Of a stretch of 64,000 bases of DNA, positions 47,529-60,775 are shown one piece after another. The DNA comes from Floccularia luteovirens (taxonomy: Eukaryota > Basidiomycota > Agaricomycetes > Agaricales > Squamanitaceae), in contig VSJF01000005.1 in the NCBI GenBank assembly GCA_009739215.1, positions 1,488,001 through 1,552,000 on the forward strand, in the 5' to 3' direction. The notes beneath the pieces are model-generated. The model was not told the DNA's origin and did not search any database. It saw nothing but the letters and a program-made list of their open reading frames with translations. Numbering within the stretch: position 1 is the stretch's first letter; each line of letters opens with the position of its first letter. The position numbers were made by a program, and so were the translations under genes.

Positions 47529-49216
47529 ATGTCAACTCCCGACGATCTACCATGGCCTGAGCTGGGCAATGTTTCTCGTGGTGCAACTCGAGGAAACCAA
47601 GGCCAGAAAGGTGTACTGGGTCCTCCGGACCGTGAAGGTCGCTGTATTCTTCAGCTACGAGTTCAACCAGGTGTTCTAGCTGTGCGCTTAAATCGCCAAG
47701 CAAGCGATTGGTACCGCACTCTAGATAACGAAGTCAATCGCGCCCTTAAGCTCACAAAGACATACTGGAGAAAAGCTCGACGTCGGCAGGACTACGACGC
47801 TCGTGCAGACCAAGACCATATGGAACTACACGAGTGGTTGCAACAACTCAAGGATAAAACTATGTCCCATCTAGAACTTCTCATGCAGAAAGGGGATATT
47901 CAGGGTCCACCCTATGCCATGCCTGACGATATCGAATTAACTTTCCTACGCAAATTTATCGAACGACAAGCTGCTGGAATACCACATAATCCACGCTTGC
48001 GCAACTCTCTCGAAAATGGATACATTCAACGAGACCACTCTGTTGAATCGCTGACACCTGAACCATCTGAGCAGGGGTTCATGGATCTTAAGCATCGTTC
48101 CATGCATGGTAAGCCTCTTCACTTGTATATACTGATAAATCTCACGACGTAGTTTCTGACGTTAAGACCACATATCAGACGATTCAAGTCACCTCAGTCA
48201 TTCACGGACATCTGGATCACCTTTATTGCGGGGAAGCCCAGAGTCATTGGCACAAGAAGCTACTTCTTCTAGTAAGTACCTTCTTTGATAGCACCCCTTC
48301 GCACCTTAAGCAATACTTTTCTCGGCTAACCAAGAACAAACGCTTCAAGCGGCACGAATGTCTCTTTTGCGGGCACAAAAGGATACTCAGGACGCTTTCA
48401 TGAGATACACTGCATGTCTCGACGTTGAGAGGCAAGCAAGACAAGCTGTGACTTCTGCGGAAAAACGTCGTGATGATATTAGTGAGTACGATTCTCCGAT
48501 TTTGATGGAAACTTTCTCAGGCTTATCGTAACAGTGACGCTGCTTCTATCCATGAACCACACGAACAACGGTGCGTATTATCGGTTCAATCCACATTTAG
48601 CCCAGCTTTGTGATATTATTATTCTAGAAACAAGGTCACGTAACTCATCAATGTCTGACGACGAGCAACGAAGTCCGCCTAGATACCACACAGAGGTGAC
48701 AACTGCTGCTCCTGATATCAAGAGCAACTGTCTGACTTCTTTCCATAAGGATCTCCGAACTGCTCCCGATCCATTCATGAACTCACGTATGACGGTGAAG
48801 GCCTTAGAGTGGCCTGAAACTGATACGCAGGGGTTATACAACAACGAAGCTGTAAATCATATTGAGGTTGGGTCCTAACTTTTCTTTACACAGGTTTTAA
48901 TTCCTGATACCGTCTCGTTTACAGGACCCCGCCAGACCCAGAAAGCATGCCAGGACATGGGATCACAGTACACAAATACAAGGTATGCATTTTATCACCC
49001 TTTGGTCTCTACCATTAATCACCGATGCTAGAGAATCAATATACATGCGAGGTGCTCCCTCATCAATCTGATACCTAACGTTGTTCCTAAATTGATTACC
49101 TTATACAGGATCTGACGTCTCTACCTCCGAGAAAGCGCGTTCATCATATGATGTCTGGATTTGATGTGTTGAATAGTGCAGCTCTTCAGACTCAAAATCT
49201 TGCTCTTCAATCATGA
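47529..49216 (+). CDS. unrecognised multi-exon gene (hypothetical protein)
   Basis: The first exon (47529-48108) is clearly coding: MSTPDDLPWPELGNVSRGAT leads to an Arg/Asp-rich helical region (LKLTKTYWRKARRRQDYDAR, MELHEWLQQLKDKTMSHLEL). Further exons join in frame: DDSSHLSHSRTSGSPLLRGS, QTLQAARMSLLRAQKDTQDA (predicted coil), and the part SSMSDDEQRSPPRYH. The end is uncertain: exon borders around 48860-49110 can be joined in more than one frame, and 49216 is the end of the reading LTSLPPRKRVHHMMSG. No domain, signal peptide or membrane segment is seen. Charged helices and a disordered middle suggest a protein-interaction role, which is inference. It may be lineage-restricted. Confidence 0.6.
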
Positions 49217-50741
49217 CTCTCTCGCCTTTGATCGTGTATACATTTAATCATGATATTCCATCTGTTCCATCAACTGTCATCATGTTTTGGCTTGCTCAAT
49301 GAATGTTTTTGCACGAAACTATTTAATTTAGGAGTACTTAATTGATATTGTACATTTTTTGCATATTATATTAGATTTTATAAGGACCCTGCGCTTCATC
49401 AAGCCACCCCATATAATTTATTTCTTATTTCTCGCGGATAACGACCAGCCGAACAACCGAGGGATTGGATCACCCTAGGTTGTAAGTGATGAAACGGTGC
49501 TGCGGGATTTTTATCAAGCTGCCCTATCAATTTTCGTTCGCATATTCGAAGTGAGATGTACTTACTAATGTATGTTTATATCTGACGTCAATCGTGAATA
49601 TGTACAGTGCAATAACGGCAATGGCAAGTGGCATAAGGCGTTGATAATTGTCTGATGGGTGACCCACAGCAGTACCCATACAGCGTCACTGCGTGGCGTG
49701 ATTCCCTAACAGCCTAAACTTGTTTCAAAATTTGACTCCTCTGGCTCTGTGGAACGGCACATAAATAATCAGAACGGTGATGTTTTACATGGTCGATTAT
49801 ATTCATAGCTAGATGACATATCCAGGCCGCCTTTCGCAGTGGGTTGTTTCCACTATATATAACATTCCGATCTGTGGAGCATATCGGTTAGCTGGGCCAT
49901 TTGTACAAACGGTAGAGATTCGTTTTCAAATATTATCGACTTACCTGTGGAGGTAGTAAGTGTCAAAGTTGCTCAAAAAATCCAAAATTGATAAGTTGTT
50001 GATTATTTTTAATTTTGCCCTCTTTTCACTATGAAATACGAGTGCTCATGATTAGTGTTATTGATGATGTTATCGATGCTGTAGCCATGTAGCCAAAGCG
50101 CTTTGACGGTTCATGTTCATTATCAGCGGTGTTCAGGGTCGCATTGCCGAGAAACTGTCCAAGCCACGAGGATTTCAGACTCCTCTCGTCAGTGTCTATG
50201 TATTACACTGCGACTACGCTTGAAGGTAGGCATATAATAATATAACGCTGACTGACAATAGACAGCTAATACGTACCATTGGGTAGCCACAAAGGTGGCC
50301 CTTAGATGTTTTCATGCCAGTGGTTATTCAACGGTTGTTATTTCATATTCCAGTTTTTTTATAGATCATAGTATCATAGCCACAAACCGACCTGTTCCTG
50401 GAGTGCCGACGGCCAAACTACTCTACTGCCTCTGTGTCCGTTTAAGTGTGTTGTCAATGCAAGGCCAAAGCGTCTCTGCCTGGCCACACTGCCCATCCCG
50501 ACTACCAGAAATGGCCGTCAAAGGTCGAGCTCAAGCTGATTATCCAATTTGAGTATTCCTTTGTCTCGTTTTTACCTATAAATTAGACGTCGCTTTCAAT
50601 GGTTAGTGGTAACCAAAGACCTTGCCCACTCACGTCCACGTGTATACTCTTTTGCTTCAAACCTCTTCATAAAGCTTACACCTGGAAGTGCTTCTGAAGC
50701 CGAACCTCCTTACAACCTGATCTATCAGCCTATTCCTTAAA
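49217..50741. other. 1.5 kb gene-poor region
   Basis: No supported gene. A plus-strand frame at 50295-50552 has no domain or splice partners. A CACGTG box at 50637-50642 lies about 100 bp before the CCCH gene. A box C-like sequence (GTGATGA, 49494) and a later CTGA were noted but do not make a convincing snoRNA. Confidence 0.4.
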
Positions 50742-52016
50742 ATGACGGTTTATTCCATGTCCCCGAGCACAGGATACTTACAAACAGAATTTGTCAATCT
50801 TCCCCCAAATTACCAAAGTATGTATATTAAATTTTTGTACCAACACAGATATTGATCTTTGGTTGTAGGGAACGAATATTGTTCATGTTATTTAGCAGAA
50901 TGCATTTGCTTTGCTCCAAAAGAGGACTATTTTCCGGCATACAACCGGGCTACCCCATATCCAGCAGCTAGCCCGGTTCCTTGGAATGCGTATGTCGACA
51001 TGTCCAAAATGAGCCCAGTGTCCCCGGGGATACAGTACTGGAATGCGTCACCGCCCCCATTTAACCCAGTCCATCAACGCATGTCTACCAATCCTGGTCA
51101 ATTGTACTCGTACGACGTCGCCCCTGTTCTGATGTCGACAAAGCCAAGATCGCAATCTGCGCAAGATAGATTTCCAGCAGCGCAGAACGTGGAATATTCA
51201 CCGGGCCTCTCGATGAAGTGGAGAACATCTCCATGCAAACATTTTGTTAGATACGCAGGTTGGTGTCCGGCTGGAGATAATTGCGCCTTGTATGTCCCAT
51301 ATGTATTTTTACTTAAAGATTAACTCCGACATATTTGAACAGTATTCATGATTTAGCGTTGCCCTTACCTCGCAGAAGGCGGCGCGGTAGCCCTATTGCT
51401 CATTGTTGGTCACACATCCAAGGAAGATGTCAGTTACCCGAACACGGTTGTACCCATTATCATCCTCAGGATGTTGAACCATGTAACTTCTTTTCTACTG
51501 TTTCATCCACGACTTACTAACTTTTATTCTCCAGACAAGAAGCACACGCCATGTTGGAATTGGTTGGCGTGCCCGGATATAGCTTCATGTCCGTTCAAGC
51601 ATCCACCCATTTTGCCACCATACATTCCCTACATCGAGTCATCCATTCCAGCGCCTATGGAAATAAATGGAACTACATATTTCCCAATCCCTGTCGGTCC
51701 AGCGGCACCTCCTTATATCAAATCTCCTCAACAAAACGGGCATCAGCCGTCAACCCACTACGCGACTCAACCCTCCAGCCGTGGAACCGCGGAATTTAAG
51801 CAGACCTCACAACAGCCAGTTGCTCCCACTTCACACGAATTGCCAGGACAAGTTTGTCTTGTTGACACCATCAACAAACCTTTAGCCGACGATCTCACAG
51901 CCCGTAAGAAGCGTGTGCATACACAAACTGGAGACTTCTCGTTTCGTTCTGCCATAACAAACCTTCAACGTGCTGGGCATGTGCCCCGCATCAGAATTTT
52001 GAGGCAGAGCATGTAA
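50742..52016 (+). CDS. protein with three CCCH zinc fingers (RNA-binding candidate)
   Basis: Four exons (50742-50817, 50869-51289, 51343-51482, 51535-52016) sum to 1119 nt, giving 372 residues. The middle holds three zinc fingers in a row: CKHFVRYAGWCPAGDNCAFIH (C-x9-C-x5-C-x3-H, given only for its Cys/His spacing), CWSHIQGRCQLPEHGCTHYH (C-x7-C-x6-C-x3-H) and CWNWLACPDIASCPFKH (C-x5-C-x5-C-x3-H). Each of the first two is interrupted by, or adjacent to, an intron. The N-terminal third is Pro/Tyr/Met-rich and disordered with a small Cys cluster (YCSCYLAECICF). The C-terminal part ends in a basic stretch (ITNLQRAGHVPRIRILRQS). CCCH fingers usually bind single-stranded RNA, so an mRNA-metabolism role is likely but unproven. 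Confidence 0.82.
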
Positions 52017-53923
52017 CGGCACTCAATCATTCAATCACAAGAATTTCATGAATCAATCAACTTCTATCATGGACAATTGTACTTATAGTTGCATCTTCTT
52101 TGCCATTTTTTTCATATTGATTATCTGTTTGGGGCGATCTAGATGTAAATTCCTTGTATTGGTAGTCTTAAATAAAACAAAAAAAGATCTTGCCCACTTT
52201 CTACCTAAATAAGAGCTGTGTAAACGTATCACATGCCCTGAGGTACTTCTTTGTGATACGTTCAGAAAGCGAGGATTACGAGTTGTATAAATAGGTTCCA
52301 TAATGCGGAAGTAGTCCAATAACAGGGAAACTTTTTATAGGTTTAATTCAAATCAAGTATATGGTCTGAAGTAATGGAAAACCATTACAACTCTATGTGT
52401 TATAACACGTTCAGACACATTAGATCCGTGGAACTCTTATCCACAAGCAAGTGGCTTGGCGGTGAATGTTGTATCGTGGAAGGATGTATTATATTGTATG
52501 CTGTCAAGGCTGTGAAACTTGAAAGTCAAAGTATAATTCTTTCAACAGTCACACCAATTATCCCACTGACATTGGACATCTTCGTAAGACAAATGACCGA
52601 TTCCGATTAGCTTTGAAACTTTTACGACAACTTGGAGTAGTTCTATCCATATGACAGCTTGCTTTCCCACATAGGTCTCAGTTTCTCCGTTTTTTTCTGA
52701 CCCTCTTTTGGCCGGACCTGTTGACAGCACTGTAAGTAGCAACGTACTGATGAGTGTGAGCCCGGTGAGGTGCTAACCATCAATGGGGCCTGGGCCGGTA
52801 CAAGAAGTGACAGATGATCGAAACAACCCCACTCCAAACTCCATGACCGGTAGTACTAGCCGCACAAGACACCTGTCGAAACTTTGGTTCTTGTCCCACT
52901 TTGAAAAACGCATGGGAGATCATTGCACAACATCCATGCTCAATTATGCTAGTAGACGTCTATAGTTATCAGCTCCATGATGAACTTCAAAAGGATGAAA
53001 TATTAATATCGGGCAACGACCCACTGACTCTGCGAACTAAGCGCGCTCTTCGATGATTTTCCATACGTGGTATTATGCAGGACCCACACTAAATAATATG
53101 ACGCTCCTCGAAGTCGCGGTGGTACACATGTATGCTGTCTGCGCGATCAGTTGTCCAAAAAATAGTAGAAAGATTTTAGCGAGCTATTATGATTGTCGAA
53201 CGGTTATCTCTAAATCAACGCTAACTGGAGTGAGAGTTATCTTATCTCGTAGTAAGGTCATGGTGCAGCATATGCTTATCTGGCCGCCTTAGTCAAGTTG
53301 TAGGAGCTATCCTGTGAATGATAGATAATGATTTTGCCATGACCAGCACAGCACTTATCCCCGCATCGCACAAGTTCTTTTTAATCTGATGTCTCTTACT
53401 CAACATCAAACTATTATGCCCCAGACCACCTTGACTCTTCATACTCACAGAAAATCAATGATCAACTGGATAAGTTTCCCCTCAAAACACAAGCAATCTA
53501 TTTTCTCAATCAAAGAGAGAGAAAACAATCCCCCGAAAAAGAAAAAAAACCCAATAAAATATCAAAACAGAGATACTTATATGTTCAATAGGTCATCAAT
53601 CAGAAAATAGACACAGAGATAAAGGAATGAAAATGAGAAAAGAAAACGAGGTAACTAGACAGATAAACAATACATAGCTTTTCGATCAATGTGGTTTTGC
53701 AAATGCTCGACAGACAAACATGATTTGGGTTCAGTGGAAATGGTAATGAGAGTGAGAGTAAAGATAGGAAGAATTGAATGCTTTGTTGGATGACAAGAGG
53801 GAGGAGGGGAAGAAGGACGGGGAGGGAAGGGAACGGCAGAGGGTATAAACATCAGAAGGCGGGGAATAGAAGACCCAAGTCAGGAATGAGGGATGTGATG
53901 AGATGTAATAATTATAATGAATT
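52017..53923. other. 1.9 kb gene-poor region with a polypurine tract
   Basis: Convergent 3' ends of the CCCH and SET1 genes. Frames of 60-80 codons (52374-52610, 53053-53292, 53389-53610) lack domains. A purine-rich tract runs from about 53720 to 53850 on the plus strand, next to the SET1 stop, so the SET1 transcript's 3' UTR would be pyrimidine-rich there. Confidence 0.45.
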
Positions 53924-56900
53924 CTAATTCAAATAGCCACGACATTTGACTGAGCCGCAAAGACATGGGATCTTATCCTGCTCGAAGGGGAAGTGGTAGT
54001 CTAAAACAGGTTGAGAATCATGTGAGGAATGAGGACGAGAGTGAAACTAAAAAAAAAATAACACACCGTAGGTAATTTCATCACCCAATTCGATATCCTG
54101 CTTCGCATATATCACGATTTTCTTCTCCCCACTAATCGTGATAATCTTCGCTGTGCAATTGGGATCACAAGAATGGTTGATCAATCGTCTATAAACACAG
54201 ACAGAATCCAGTCAGTTATTTTTGCTTCATAACCATATATGACAAAAAGAAAATAACAACATACCCAAGGTTTCCCTTCTTCGTAGCATCAACCACCAAA
54301 TCCTCATCAATCCTAAAAAGATAACTACTCCCAATACCCTGCCTTTCGTATGCCTTCTCCCTTTTATCAGCGACTTGCGCACGAATGACCTCGCCTACAT
54401 ATTCAATAACCATTTCTCCACGTGAAATCTTCTCCATAGCATAAAGACCCCAATCATGAATAGGCGAACGCGCAAATCGTAGATGTTTCTTCCGTGTCTG
54501 TAACTGATTAAACTTGAAAGTCAACTCGCTCGCTGCATTCTCTCCTTTTGAAAGTGCCACCGCGCGTTGGACTTGGTTAATTTCTTCCAGACCTTGTGCA
54601 CGACGACGAGCATTTGCTCGGTTGGAGCGGGATGACGTTACATGTTGAGGTTGAGGTTCATCCGCATGCGCTGTCGCTTCCAAGTTCGTGGTTCTTGCTT
54701 GGTATTGAGCGACATATGCTGCTTTCTCCGCGTGGGTTATTTTGTAGTAGCCCTCGGTACGTGCGGAGCCTGTGACGTGTTTTCTGAACGTAGGTGAATC
54801 GTTTGAAGGACTCTCTTCCTCTTCCTCCTCGTCCTCCTCTGGAGGCTTGAATCCAGATAATGCAAGCTTTGCAAAATATACATCCTCATCATCTTCACAA
54901 ATGCCTGAACTGAACGGATCGGGCGGCGGTGTAGGCGGTGGTGTTTGTATCCGTGGTTGTCGTTTTGGTTGAGGTATTGGGGAAACGGATCGGGAAGGTG
55001 AGACGGTCGACTCAAAGTCTGGAATGACTCGAGTAAGTGTGGGAGCGTCGAAGCCGACATCTGGAAGAACAACGTCGTCGACTGTTCCCTCAACAATGTT
55101 TTTCCTCGACTTCTTCTTCAACAACTTCCTTCCGTTCGCAATAACCTCGGCTTCCACATCAATCTTTTGCTTCTTCCGTACATGTTCATCATCACCCTCA
55201 CGGTCATCAGAAATAGCTCTTTTCTGGACACCGTCAACCAGCCCTGACACCTTGCCTGACTCCGCTTCTTCCTCATCTTCCGACTCTACTTCACCTTCCA
55301 ATACCCGCTTGACTTTCTTCACCGTCACCACTTCCTTCCTCCTCTTCTTCCTTGGCCTCTCAAACTCATCATCCTCCATTTTCTCAGTATCCAGATCTCC
55401 TGTACTATCGGCAACGCTCTTCACTTCATCTTCAATAAATGTCGCCTTGCGCTGCTTCTTGAAAGAAAGTCCTTTGAGACTCCTCTTCTCCAAAGGCTTC
55501 AGCTCGGCGACTAGTGAATTCATCGTCCCTTTACTCCTCTCCTCTGCTACAAGCTTCCGTAGATCCGGACCAACCACTCGCTCCACGATATCTTTCTGAA
55601 ACAGACTTCTCAATTCTTTCATGATGATCTGCTGGGCTTGATCTATCATCTCATCATCGTCCCACTGCGTTTTAGTCAAATTGGATACCGAAGCAGGAGG
55701 TGAGTGTTGAGTGACAGTGACAGTCTGGTAGGCAAGAAGCTTGCTTGTGGAAAGAAAAAACTTGGCGGCGCGACGAGCAGAATCAGGTTTGGTGAAAGTG
55801 ACATATAGGCCTGTATGATCACGGAGAACCTTCGATTTGAAAGGAGAAGGGAAGTGTCAATCTGCCTTCAAAATTTGCCATTTCCCAAATAACAGAAAAA
55901 CTCACCTTTTCTGGATAAAATCCGTCAAAGAAATCCAACACATCATCTTCCCTAACCGACGTCCTCAACTGCACACTCCCCTCAACAAGCACATGCTCGA
56001 ATCCATTTTTCGCCAACGCTTTCAGAACCTCCTCATGTTCCTTCTCCTTATCTGCTGCTGATTTTGGTCCAGCAGCTCGAGGAAGTGATGGTGACGGAGA
56101 GCGAGATATCAGCATGGGCGAAGCTTGGTAAAGACCGTCCATTCTCGATTTCACGGGGAACTGGCCAGACACTCGTCCTCTACCACGCTCATTCGTGCTT
56201 TCATGCAGAGGTGTAGAAGACGAAGAAATGTTCTCTCCATCCCGCTCAAATCGCTTGGATTGATCGATCAAGGCATCACGACGTGCTTTTACAAGTGCAG
56301 GTGGTGGTGGCCGCACGACTTTGGTCGTAAGTGGTGAAGGTTTTGCTGGAACTGTCGTTAACTTGTCCGATCCCGTCTTGGTAGTATCCTCACTAAGCGC
56401 CCCGGAGCGCAGAGCAGCTGCTGTTAATTTTGGATTCAGCGGTAAAGCATGCACCGCACGTGAAGTTGGCTCTGATGGAGGCGCTCGCTGTTGTGCAAGT
56501 CTCGTGGGCTGTGTCACTCGTGCCGAATTCTGCATATTCCCACCACCTCTCCACTGCGTAGCCTGATTTGGTGTACCAGCTGATGGGGTGCTCGGTGTCA
56601 TGCCTTCCGTTGATTTCCCGTGGATGCTTTCACCACCGCTCCCCGTTTGCAGCTTCGCCCCATTAACGATACCTTTCTCCCTCTGCCGTTTTTCTCGTTT
56701 TCTCTCTTCCAGCTCTTTCAATACCGCCTTCAGATTGTTCCCCTCTCCGTCCAAAACCACCCTCCATTCTTCCGTTTCAGCACCCTTCAAAGCAAGTGCC
56801 AAACCTCCAAGTCCACCTTTCCTTCCATTCTCCTTTTCCACACATTTCTTCGCCTCTTCGTGGGATGAGAGTTTGATAAATATTATACCAAGAGCACTCC

Positions 56901-59001
56901 CGTTTTCCTTGTCGATTTGAGGTTCAAAGGCTGAGATCGCACCGTATTGACCAAAATGTCGACGCAGATCACGATTGGGAGTCAGAGGCGAGATGCCGGT
57001 AACAAGAACCGCAGTCGGTGGAGGTGAACCTGTAGAGTTTGTGTCGTACTGTATAATGGCAATAGGTTTTAGTCTTTGCAACTTTAGACGATTATAAATT
57101 CGGCGGTGAAATAGGTGATGATGCCCCGAGTATCTTACAACGTACCCCAGACAATTCGGCTCATCATGCCAAGATAAGGAAAAGTACAAAAGACAGAAAA
57201 ACTCACCTCGTACTTGAGCTCATAAAATTCCGTCCTTGCAGGCCGTAGATTTTGCAACTTCTTGAAACCTTTTTCTAGCCTCGGATCTCGTACAATCACC
57301 TCCTCCTCTTTCACCTCATCCCCTTCTGATCCGCCCACAACCTCGCCTTCGAAACGAACTAACATCTCTTTCCCTTTCTCCTTTCCTCTAATCCTCTCTT
57401 GCACAACGGAAGGGTTAGCCGTTTTTCGTACATGTTCTATCAATGCCCGGTAGTAAGAAGGGGTCCTTGTACTAAGCTGACTATAATTCGAAGAGGAAGA
57501 GGTAATGTCTATGGAAGGATCAAAAAGAACTTTAAACGCCCGATGATGAGGCAGCTCTGATCTTGGAGGGGGCCAAGATGGCAGTGGCAGTGGCTTTTCT
57601 GGTATTGATTTTGATGGAGGTGGAGGTTTGGAGGTAGAGGGTGGGGATGGAAGAGGGTGCTTTGCAGGTTCCGGAGATGATGGTCTCGGTGCAGGTTTTG
57701 GTGATGATGATGGGAGTGGTGAATGAGGCCGTATCGATACTAGAGGTGCACATGGCAGGGGAGGTTCGGATTTTGCAGAAATCGGTATTGACTCTGTAGG
57801 GGAGGGGACTATAGGCGAAAGTTGAGCTTGAGGGAGTCTAGGATCGGAAGTTGGGGGAGGAGGTAGTGATGGGGGTTCTGACGATGGTGGTGGCGGTGGT
57901 GGAGAAGACCTTGGTGGTAGGGGATGTGGTGGTGGTGAAGCCGGAGGTGGTGGAGGTGGGGGTAAAGATGTTGGAGGAGGAGGAGGAGGAGGAGGTGGTG
58001 GTGGTGGTGGTAAAGATGAGGGTTGTGGAGGTTGTGTAGGAGGCGGTGATGGAGGCGGTGATGGAGGCGGTGATGGAGGCGGTGATGGAGGCGGTGGTGG
58101 TGGTATAGAAGGTGGTGGTGGAGGTGGGGGTGGTTCAGAACTAGGGGGAGGGGGCGGTGGCGGTGGCGGTTCTTCGATAGCTGGAGGCAATGGCGGTGGT
58201 GGTGTTGGTGTATGTGATTCTGACGATGGAGGCGGTGGAGGTGGAGAATCAGATGGTGGAGGTGGTGGAGGTGGGTCGTAGGCTGGAGGGGGAGGGGGAG
58301 ATGGAGGGTTTTCGCAAACGGGAGAACATTGTGTCTTTTCCTTTTGCAGGGCAGAAGGCATTGGAATGGAGATCGATGCCCTGATACCTCCAGTACTGCT
58401 GCTACTACCACTTCCTGAAGCAACATTAGTACTCTCAGCGGTGTTATTGGTGTCATGTCTGCCGTTAGTTTGAGGTTGTGATGACTGCCAGCCCTGAAAT
58501 AAGCAAAGAAAAAAAGAAATAATTAGGAGAAGTTGTAAAAGCGCTGAATGAGAAATTTAGATTTACACCCGCGCCTGACCATGTTGACCCAGTTTCTGTC
58601 TTTTTGCCTTTGATCGATATCGGATGCCTGTTACTTTGAAGCGCATGTGTACCGTTGCTCATTCCTGAACTACTGGGACTAGCATTTGAATGACTAGCAT
58701 GACCGTTAAGCAAACTTTTTGGGGCTGGTGGCGGCTGTCTTGCATGGATGCCATTTGTTAGACTACGTGGGCCCGTAGGAGGAGTAGCACCGATCCTTGT
58801 ATTTGACGTAGCTGGCAAAGCATTGTTGTGTGTGCGTGGAGGTTGATGAGTTCCTTGTTGCAGCGAATGTTGTGAATGGGCAAAAGCCGTGGCGGAGCTT
58901 GATGAAGACGGTAGAGACGATGACCCAGGCAAAGAGCCCAAAAGGGCTCGTGGACCCCTTGGTGGCGCCTTGCCCGACATGAGTCGCGACGAGGACGACA
59001 A
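53924..59001 (-). CDS. SET1: SET1 histone H3 lysine-4 methyltransferase (COMPASS catalytic subunit)
   Basis: Six exons (59001-58567, 58493-57207, 57048-55906, 55829-54265, 54188-54067, 54000-53924) sum to 4629 nt, giving 1542 residues. Order: disordered N-terminus; polyproline region (58320-57840); the Set1-specific stretch with [15 protein letters not shown]; an RRM ([35 protein letters not shown]); acidic/basic linkers; the N-SET region ([20 protein letters not shown]); the SET domain ([78 protein letters not shown]) and the post-SET Cys cluster ([13 protein letters not shown]). The AdoMet and zinc motifs are intact. It methylates H3K4 at active promoters as part of COMPASS. Other COMPASS members are not in the window. 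A second in-frame start lies at MSGKAPP (58980). Confidence 0.95.
58039..58098 (-). repeat. 12-bp minisatellite in the SET1 polyproline region
   Basis: Four exact copies and one near copy of GGAGGCGGTGAT in plus orientation; on the coding strand each encodes Pro-Pro-Ser-Pro. It sits inside a 480-bp stretch (57840-58320) that is nearly all proline and serine codons with further short GGT/GGA-type repeats, so length polymorphism is likely. Confidence 0.85.
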
Positions 59002-60099
59002 TAAAAGGAGAACAGAATATCCAACAGAAAAATTGGAGGTGGAAGATTGGAGGAGGAAGGCTTCAGTGGCGCGTGGCTGGCGAACTCAGCCAAACAACGC
59101 CCAACCAGAGTCTCTTACTACATCGCTCTCACTCATTTCTATATGTTAGATACCACAGATACTACAAGTTACCACTCAAATCATCAACCTCATTTCCAAT
59201 TCAAATGACTCTAGCAGTCGCGTAGTACGTATTAGAAGCTCTGGCACATTATCCACTACCACGAGATAATTGCAGAACAACGTGAGTGCAGCGTGTCTGC
59301 TATTCTGTTCTGTACAAAACTCGACGTGTCCGTTCTCTGGACCGCCCATGCAAGTGAAGACCAATCAATAATATCACATACCATCTTCCTCATCTCTTCT
59401 CACACTGCCTCACCCACCATTCCTTTTCCAGCCTCGTCCCCCAACCTCCTTTGCTAGCAGTTGGCATCTGCTCATGTTCTTCTCGAATATGGAATTTAAC
59501 GCCCGAACCGTGTGGTCAAACACCTTATTGTCCATTACAAGCGCTGCAGTTAATATTATAGTTGGTGGGATGGGGTAATCCAAAATTATCTCATTACTTG
59601 GCATGACTAAATCAGTGGAATTTAAACAGCTGCGGAGGATGATGAGATGTTCTACCAGGAAGATGTACGTAACCTTTGTAAATGATTGTGGCAGGCTAGG
59701 CTGGTCACCGCACTCTTCTACTTTTTCTTCTCTGGTCTTTGCAACAAACATCCATCTATAAGAATCTTTGGGGTCCTGCTCAGATCACAGTCATGTCAAG
59801 TGTTCCCATCAGGCAACCGGAGTTAGAAGTAAAACCCGTGTAAATGGCAAATCATAAATCTCAAATATAAGTCATCATCGACATCGACAACCATCACTGT
59901 ACGAGTAGATGATCTCCCAGCTGGCTGGAGCAAATGTAAGTTATATCTGCTTCGCTGGGATTCTCTTCGTTTACCAGTTACTGTCATGCGCAATATAACT
60001 ACCAGAACAGCTGCCCCGGTTCATATGTTTCGTAGTTTTAGGAGCTTCGTCTTCTTATTCCTCACCGTCGTTGATTTCAATTACCTCTTCCGGCCCACT
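59002..60099. other. region of uncertain coding content
   Basis: SET1 promoter side. A minus-strand frame at 59751-59410 (MFVAKTREEKVEECGDQPS...) and a typical-looking intron (GTTACG...TTAACTGCAG, about 59673-59548) suggest a small gene, but the exons do not join in frame. It may be a decayed gene or need another exon border. Confidence 0.3.
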
Positions 60100-60775
60100 C
60101 TATAACAAACAAATGAATAAGGAGTTCCGAAAGAGACCAGACAATCCATGACTTCTTTTACCTCTCCCCTTCGCTGGCACCTTCGATGTTGATTTCGTTG
60201 TTATAGCACTTTCTTCGGGAGGAGGCGGTCCAGTTGATGTATCACCATCCTCAGCACCATCCATAAGTACTTGAGTATTAGATCATCCGGTCATTCGCAT
60301 TAGCCCTTGCTCTTCAGCTTTAGCCATTTCAAGCGTTTGAGTAAGTGGATTAGTAATTCCATGTAGAACTCTCTTGACATTACCTTCCGTTTGAGCGTAG
60401 CTTTCTTTCTCCCATTTTCAACATATTCCTTCTCCTGTTGTTCTTTGGCTTTGACAAGCTGAGACGTGAAAGAAATAGGATAAGGGTAGATTGATGAAAA
60501 CAAGAGTGAATTTACCATGTCCTCCGATTGAACCTCATGAGACTTCTTCATTCTCTCCCAGCTACTGCAACCCTTGTGCGTCGCAACATGAATTTTGGGA
60601 ATTATTTCAGAGGTTATCAAATCAGGATATAATCACTTCGGTTGATCAACTGGACTTTGGCTGGTCGCGGATTTTTTTGAACGACGAAAGATGAGAACAA
60701 CCTGTAGATTAGAAATTCGACCTTGGAAGTCTTGTCCGAAGCGGAGCTGGTTTGAGGTTTTTCTGTGAAGCTGCA
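60100..60775 (-). CDS. possible small multi-exon gene, unrecognised (borders uncertain)
   Basis: Candidate exons on the minus strand: MQLHRKTSNQLRFGQDFQGR (from 60775), WERMKKSHEVQSEDM (about 60562-60518), LVKAKEQQEKEYVENGRKKA (about 60461-60387, flanked by a CAG acceptor and a GTAATG donor), and an acidic end MDGAEDGDTSTGPPPPEES with EEVIEINDGEE. The charged helical middle is coding-like. Frames across the last introns could not be fixed, and the protein could alternatively end at KRKLKSKG near 60300. No domain recognised. Confidence 0.35.

Noticed and set aside
49494..49585. Possible C/D-box snoRNA (GTGATGA then CTGA)
   Set aside because: The terminal stem is weak, no C'/D' boxes were found, and no rRNA complementarity could be checked.
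57809..58456. A 215-codon His/Leu-rich frame inside the SET1 region
   Set aside because: It is the shifted frame of the polyproline repeat, giving His-His-Leu runs. The in-frame SET1 exon sums correctly and carries the homologous flanks.
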